NCBI GenBank assembly: GCA_003864495.1
Contig: ML133503.1
Coordinates: 558,001-622,000, forward strand
Source: Nemopilema nomurai
Taxonomy: Eukaryota; Cnidaria; Scyphozoa; Rhizostomeae; Rhizostomatidae
Length of the DNA stretch: 64,000 nucleotides
Direction of reading: 5' to 3'
Below, piece by piece: positions 59,134 through 64,000 of the stretch. Made by a program: the position numbers and the translations under genes. Below the pieces are notes generated by a model. It worked only from the letters and a program-made list of their open reading frames with translations. It was not told where the DNA came from and did no database searches. The stretch's first letter is position 1. The number at the start of each line of letters is the position of its first letter.

Positions 59134-59534
59134 ACGGTTTACCCCACGGTTTACCATTTGTAAAATGCTTATAACTTTGTTGTTAACTTGAGAAAATTAA
59201 TTTTTTTTTTGTAAGAAGTGGTGCAATGCTTTTATGAAGGTAATTGTCAACTTTGATGTAGCTTTGATAAGTGCGAAACGAGAAAATCGAGAAATGGTCC
59301 ACGGTTTACCCTTTTTGCAATTCAAATTTGATGTCTTCAGAAGCTTTCTCATTTTCAACGGTTTACCATACAGTTCCGTAAATTTCTTCCCTCAAAGCGA
59401 AGATATTCTAAAGAAAAGTTCATGTCTGGGTAGGTTTCGTAGAAGCACCACTTCTATAAAAAGATGGGAGCAAATAGTTCACGTGCTGATGAATAAATGG
59501 GGAAAAAGTGCCACGGTTTACCATACGGTTTACC
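59134..59534. repeat. Iteron field ACGGTTTACC x6, unit 2
   Basis: Six copies at 59134, 59146, 59301, 59358, 59513 and 59525, all on the plus strand, with the spacing of unit 1. Confidence 0.8.
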
Positions 59535-59707
59535 ATTTGGACGACCATTCGGGGATGCATCGCAGCACAAGAATGTGCTCGAGACATTGCCACTGCCTAG
59601 GTGGTCTTTGTTAAGTATCAAGACTTTATTGAAGACAATAGCAATCCAGCATAGTAAATCAAGAAAAAACAAAGCATGCGATCATTAATGACAGTGGATG
59701 TCACTTT

Positions 59708-61012
59708 TTATTGTCGCTCTAAAACGAGTTTGGCAAAACAATGCCCACAGGAAGGAACACTTCTCTGCACACGCTCTTCGAACTGATGTCTGAAGTTGAA
59801 GACTCGCCATCGAACGTTCATCATTTCCGTCTCGCGTTCATCAAACATGGAGCCTTTGATGAAAGTGATGGGTGCTTTTGCAGTGGCAAAGACGGGAGTG
59901 CCAAGGCTGAGCTCGATATCCTTGCTATAGGATGTCTTAGGAGCAGCGAAGTGGACAACTGCACCTTCGAGCAACTGCAGCATGTCACTCCACGGAAGTA
60001 TGACAGGTGACCATCTAAAATCATTGAGAAATATAACCTCCTTTTCTTCGACTCCAAGCCATGCATAGGAACATGTGGCTGGAGAAAGAAAGGCGTTATA
60101 AACAACCCTGACTGGGTCGAGGATAAAGGTTTTGCCGCAATTCGCTGGGCCACAAATGTAAATATTTCGGCCCTTGCCACGACCTTTGTCGAGTAACGTA
60201 AAGATGGCCTCGGCAAAAACAGGTTGGTCGATTGAATTTTTCTCTAGTATTTCTAAGGCACATTGGAGCCATTCCCCCTTGCAGACACAGGGAGAAGCCA
60301 GCTGTTGCTGCAAGATCTGAACCCTTGTCATTCCTGCTCTTTGTAGCTTCGAATTTGCCATCTCCATCTCCCACGTCGTATCCAGCAATTCCCTGATTTT
60401 CTTATCGCTTCGTCCTAGGACAAAGTCGTACAGACGCGAGTCCCCTTGGTCTACAGAGGATCTTGCAAGGCCAAGCAGCTCCAAGCGAGAATGCACTTTG
60501 TGCTTGATGGCCATCCTGGCAACATCAGGATTCGATAGACGCTTTGGTTTTTTGGACCTTTTAGAACATTTATTCCTTTTAGCTCTTGTAGCCTCTGCTG
60601 TTTTTGGAGCTGCTACATGAGGATGTTGCTCGCTTTTAATAAAAGCCCCGTCTTCCTTCGCAACATAATTGAAGGCAGTGTGGTAGCCACTGTGGCCAGA
60701 AAAGTTAACAGTAATTTTGTGGCGATCATTTAGATGCGTTTTTACCTTCACCCACCTTTGAATACGGTCGAGAAGGACACACATATGAAAATGATATGCA
60801 CCATTCTTGTGCTGCTCCATACAGCATGCCCATTGCTCCACAGTAGCATTGGTGCTTTCGTTAAAAGCATTTACCACGATTGTGGAGAACTTTTCGCGGT
60901 CAAAGATTTTAGTGTCCGCATCACTGTATGTAATCAGGTAAACTTTTCTCACAACACGTCTTCCAAGATTTTCTGGTGCTTCCACCTCGTTAGATTGAGT
61001 TCCAGTTGCCAT
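59708..61012 (-). CDS. HUH endonuclease-SF3 helicase Rep protein, unit 2
   Basis: Same 434-aa product as unit 1, with HFH (74-76), Tyr116, Walker A 288-295 and Walker B 326-332 intact. The minus-strand AATAAA at 59712-59707 overlaps the stop. The upstream stem-loop recurs at 61264-61302. Confidence 0.88.
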   Translation of the reverse strand: MATGTQSNEVEAPENLGRRVVRKVYLITYSDADTKIFDREKFSTIVVNAFNESTNATVEQWACCMEQHKNGAYHFHMCVLLDRIQRWVKVKTHLNDRHKITVNFSGHSGYHTAFNYVAKEDGAFIKSEQHPHVAAPKTAEATRAKRNKCSKRSKKPKRLSNPDVARMAIKHKVHSRLELLGLARSSVDQGDSRLYDFVLGRSDKKIRELLDTTWEMEMANSKLQRAGMTRVQILQQQLASPCVCKGEWLQCALEILEKNSIDQPVFAEAIFTLLDKGRGKGRNIYICGPANCGKTFILDPVRVVYNAFLSPATCSYAWLGVEEKEVIFLNDFRWSPVILPWSDMLQLLEGAVVHFAAPKTSYSKDIELSLGTPVFATAKAPITFIKGSMFDERETEMMNVRWRVFNFRHQFEERVQRSVPSCGHCFAKLVLERQ

Positions 61013-61626
61013 ATTAATAAACGTAGTATGTTGCGTAAATTTTCAAATTGCACGACTGGCAAAAAAATTGGCAGTTATTACCTCGATCGCTTTTGTACAC
61101 AGCCTCGATCTCAAAACGCCTCGGCTTACGTTTATTGGAGCTTCTCAAAGTTTTACTCACGTAAAAAAATTTTTTATTCTGAAACAAGCTTAAAATGTTT
61201 TTGTCCATTGTCCATGCCCAATTTCCAGTTTCCCTTTGAGTAAACATTTTCATAATGTAGCTAGATAAGTCAATAAAGTAGCTCTTTTCAATAGGACTTA
61301 TCAATAAAAGTGCTACTATTCTAGCCTCCTTTAACTATGCAATTTTTCATAATAAGTCTAATATACTCAAGTTGACGTACGTGAAAATCTAACTAGATCA
61401 CTTTTCCAAGCAAATTTGATTCTTCATGGATGCTTATGGGTAACAAAGTTGATCCCCGGGGGGTCACGGTATTCTAGTATTCAAGAATCAAGAACACCCC
61501 CATAGCTTAAAACTGGCTTGGAATTTTGAAAAAATAACCTGAAAAATGAGATCAGCGCCATCGAAAACCTATGGTTTGATAATGGTTTTGGGGTCATTAT
61601 TAACAGTTTTGAATAAAAATTTCAGA

Positions 61627-61902
61627 CAATGCCTGCCAAAAGTCCTTGGAACACCTCATTATTTTCTCTGGTTTTCGCATTTTTCATTTCCTTGACACGC
61701 CACAAGCTGTTAATCCCCCTCCTCCCCCCTAAAACAATGTTGGTAACAAAGTAAAGCATCCAGTCAATCTGGGGAAAAAGTTTGGTCTAAAATTGACGCT
61801 TCGTTTAGCAGCAACACAACATTGTTCGAAGGGGGGGAGGGGGATAAGTGAACGCGAGTCAAAGAATTGTCGTAAGTGTGCCAACAATTTTGGCAGGCAT
61901 TG
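61627..61902. repeat. Fold-back segment M, copy 3, at a unit junction
   Basis: 276 bp, flanked by inverted E ends like copy 2. Spacing from copy 2 is 4691 bp. Confidence 0.88.
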
Positions 61903-62427
61903 TCTGAAATTTTTTTTGAAAACTGGGGGTTTTTGAAAAATAAAGGCTATTTGACATGGGGTTTTCGATGGCGCTGATTTCATTTCTGGCAAAAAAAGTT
62001 TAATTTTTTCAGACCCAGTAGGGGTTTCAGGGGGTTGGGTCTAATTAGTGCTTGTCTTGGCACCTTTCAATGCAATAAACAGCACTTCATGCTCATGGGA
62101 CTTTTCATTCATATTTTAAGCTTGGAAAACTATTCACCAATAAGAATAGAAGAAATTTGGCGAATTAGAATAAAATTGGCTAATTAGAATATGCAAAAAG
62201 GTCATTTCAAAGAAACACGATTTTTCTTTGTTATGATTGAAATTACTTCACACTAAGTATGAAAGGGTGCATCGGTCGCTTTTCAATGGATTGTTGCAAA
62301 ATATGTCTAAATATAGAATAGAATTTAATTATACGACACGTGTTTCTGGAGAAAAAAAGTATAAAATCCCTAGATTTAGAGCAATCAGATCTAACAGAGG
62401 ACTCACATCTACAGAGGATTACTCTTG

Positions 62428-63522
62428 ATGCTTCAGAGGATGGTCTTCCATACAAAGATAAGTGCAAAGACACGGGCCTATGCCTACTATCTACGATTAG
62501 AGAGAGGAATATCGTATCGGAAAGTTGCTGATATTTGCAAAATATCTCCTTCGAGTGTTGTACGAATTTCTCGAGAAGGTCTTCAGGTGAAACAACACAA
62601 AGAACGAGCTGGACGACCATCAGTTATGAACAAGAGAGAAAGGGCAAGATTTCTTAGAACATTCAAACGAATGAGGAATGAAAATTCAAATATCAAAGTG
62701 ATGGATATAGCCAAGGAGAGTGAAATAACACGCAACGTTAGCTACCGGACACTCGTTAGAGTTTTGAATCAAGCGGGGTACAAGTGCTTACGGCCGAGAC
62801 GCAAAGGAGTCTTATCGTCTGCAGATAGAAGACAAAGAGTTCGCTATGCCAAAGAGGCCCTTCGAACACACGACCAAAGGTTTTGGTGTGACGAAGTTCT
62901 CGTTTATTTGGATGCAGTTTCATTTGTACACAAACAGAATCCCTACAGAGATGCATTGACGCCATGTGGAAGAATCTGGAGAAAATCAAGTGAGGGACTG
63001 GAATATACGACAAAAGGAAGCAAAAGCCTACCTGAGGGGCGGAGGTTGCATGTCATGGTGGGCGTTGGATTTTCTTCAGGGGTAGTAATTGCCGAAGAAT
63101 ACGAGAAGATGAATGGAAGGTGGTTTGCAAAGTTTGCAGAAAATACTTTACAGCATGTACTTTTAGAATGCGCTCATTTCAAAAAGAGGGACAAACTGCT
63201 TTTTGTAATGGATAATGACCCAAGTCAAAACAGCAGAATAGCCAAAGATATGTTGAACGAAATTGGTGCAGAAGTCGTAAAAATACCCCCGAGATCACCA
63301 GACTTGAATCCAATAGAGAATGTATTTCACAACGTAAAACGACAGATGACTAAAGAAGCGCTTAGGGGAAGAATAGAGAAGGAGGACTTCAACGGCTTCA
63401 GAAAGAGGGTACTGAGGACACTTGCCAATTTCAATACTTCTGTCATCGATTCAACGATAAAATCTATGCACGAGCGCCTGAAAATGGTTGTACGTAACGA
63501 AGGACACAGAACAAAGTACTAG
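62428..63522 (+). CDS. Tc1-type DD34E transposase, unit 3
   Basis: Third intact copy, identical in translation to units 1 and 2. TATA box at 62360-62367, AATAAA at 63578-63583. Confidence 0.93.
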   Translation: MLQRMVFHTKISAKTRAYAYYLRLERGISYRKVADICKISPSSVVRISREGLQVKQHKERAGRPSVMNKRERARFLRTFKRMRNENSNIKVMDIAKESEITRNVSYRTLVRVLNQAGYKCLRPRRKGVLSSADRRQRVRYAKEALRTHDQRFWCDEVLVYLDAVSFVHKQNPYRDALTPCGRIWRKSSEGLEYTTKGSKSLPEGRRLHVMVGVGFSSGVVIAEEYEKMNGRWFAKFAENTLQHVLLECAHFKKRDKLLFVMDNDPSQNSRIAKDMLNEIGAEVVKIPPRSPDLNPIENVFHNVKRQMTKEALRGRIEKEDFNGFRKRVLRTLANFNTSVIDSTIKSMHERLKMVVRNEGHRTKY

Positions 63523-63824
63523 ATTAACTTTATAATGTTTAATACTGATTGATGGCTCTTGCATTGCAACGCTAACCAATAAAGTAGATGAATAGAATCG
63601 TTCCATGGTGCTGCTCCTCCGCACCGACAGCCAGGTGACAATAGAAATGTTTCATTTTTCCCACTTATTCTTTAATTTCTCATGTACACAATATTTTTTT
63701 TCATCAAAAAACTTTCGCATTCTGATTTAAATTTGCTATTCGTTATTTGTAGCGCTTCTCTTCATCTAAAAAGCCGCTTGTTTGCTAGCAAGCAAAGGCG
63801 CGAGTTGAAAAGTGTCTGTTCTCC

Positions 63825-64000
63825 ACGGTTTACCCCACGGTTTACCATTTGTAAAATGCTTATAACTTTGTTGTTAACTTGAGAAAATTAATTTTTTTTT
63901 TGTAAGAAGTGGTGCAATGCTTTTATGAAGGTAATTGTCAACTTTGATGTAGCTTTGATAAGTGCGAAACGAGAAAATCGAGAAATGGTCCACGGTTTAC
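63825..64000. repeat. Iteron field, unit 3, truncated by the window end
   Basis: Copies of ACGGTTTACC at 63825 and 63837, and a third starting at 63992 that is cut after nine bases. Confidence 0.75.

Larger units (their letters stand above)
56936..61626. mobile_element. Rep/transposase element, tandem unit 2
   Basis: 4691 bp: M at 56936-57211 and E at 57212-61626. Same gene content and order as unit 1. Relative to unit 1 I saw one substitution (57290) and a 2-bp insertion near 57536; both encoded proteins are identical. Confidence 0.9.
61627..64000. mobile_element. Rep/transposase element, tandem unit 3, cut by the window end
   Basis: M at 61627-61902 and E from 61903. It follows unit 2 without spacer and carries the same bases at the positions where unit 1 differs. 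The window ends within the iteron field, so its Rep gene and the right border of the array are not visible. Confidence 0.9.

Noticed and set aside
52247..64000. Array read as an endogenous virus
   Set aside because: No capsid or other structural gene is visible, the units encode a transposase, and the ends behave like a TA-inserted element; the Rep alone does not make it a virus.

Overview
The window is nuclear DNA of an animal: intron-rich genes with GT/AG borders and matching phases, metazoan protein families, a selenocysteine tRNA gene and many small DNA transposons. A marine invertebrate, quite possibly a cnidarian, fits, but the species is an inference. I rebuilt six multi-exon genes by joining exons by hand; in all but one every junction keeps the reading frame. 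The first is partial and has one exon that breaks frame.

Layout: (1) 82-6728, minus: a single-pass membrane receptor-like gene running off the left edge. (2) 8379-17005, minus: MIC19/CHCHD3 of the mitochondrial MICOS complex, complete, with an N-myristoylation start and a twin CX9C domain. (3) 18210-19944, plus: a small coiled-coil protein. (4) 20397-22381, minus: GTF3C6, a TFIIIC subunit. (5) 22730-28266, plus: SEC13, divergent from GTF3C6 across 348 bp. (6) 29176-29262, minus: tRNA-Sec with TATA and PSE-like elements. (7) about 30-33 kb: intergenic DNA with a TIR element and a tRNA-like gene. (8) 34394-49301, plus: a PTP-PEST family tyrosine phosphatase in 21 exons. (9) 52247 to the right edge: a head-to-tail array.

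The array is the most unusual part. Its 4.69-kb unit (two full copies and a partial third) carries a Tc1-type DD34E transposase gene and, convergent to it, an intact gene for a Rep protein with HUH endonuclease and superfamily 3 helicase motifs, as in CRESS-DNA/parvovirus-type replication initiators. Between the two genes lie six same-strand copies of a 10-bp iteron, ACGGTTTACC. Units are separated by a 276-bp fold-back segment (called M here) flanked on both sides by inverted ends of the 4.41-kb body (called E). The order M-E-M-E-M-E has palindromic junctions that resemble concatemer junctions of elements with terminal hairpins. The copies are almost identical. The left end abuts a TA dinucleotide, and a diverged solo M sits near 3.5 kb between TA duplications. 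I saw no capsid gene. The unit may be a self-replicating element that combines a Rep with a cut-and-paste transposase; this is an inference.

Other repeats: a hAT-type element with an 8-bp target duplication in a SEC13 intron, a TA-flanked TIR family present twice in opposite orientation, a fold-back element at 12.2 kb, and several minisatellites.
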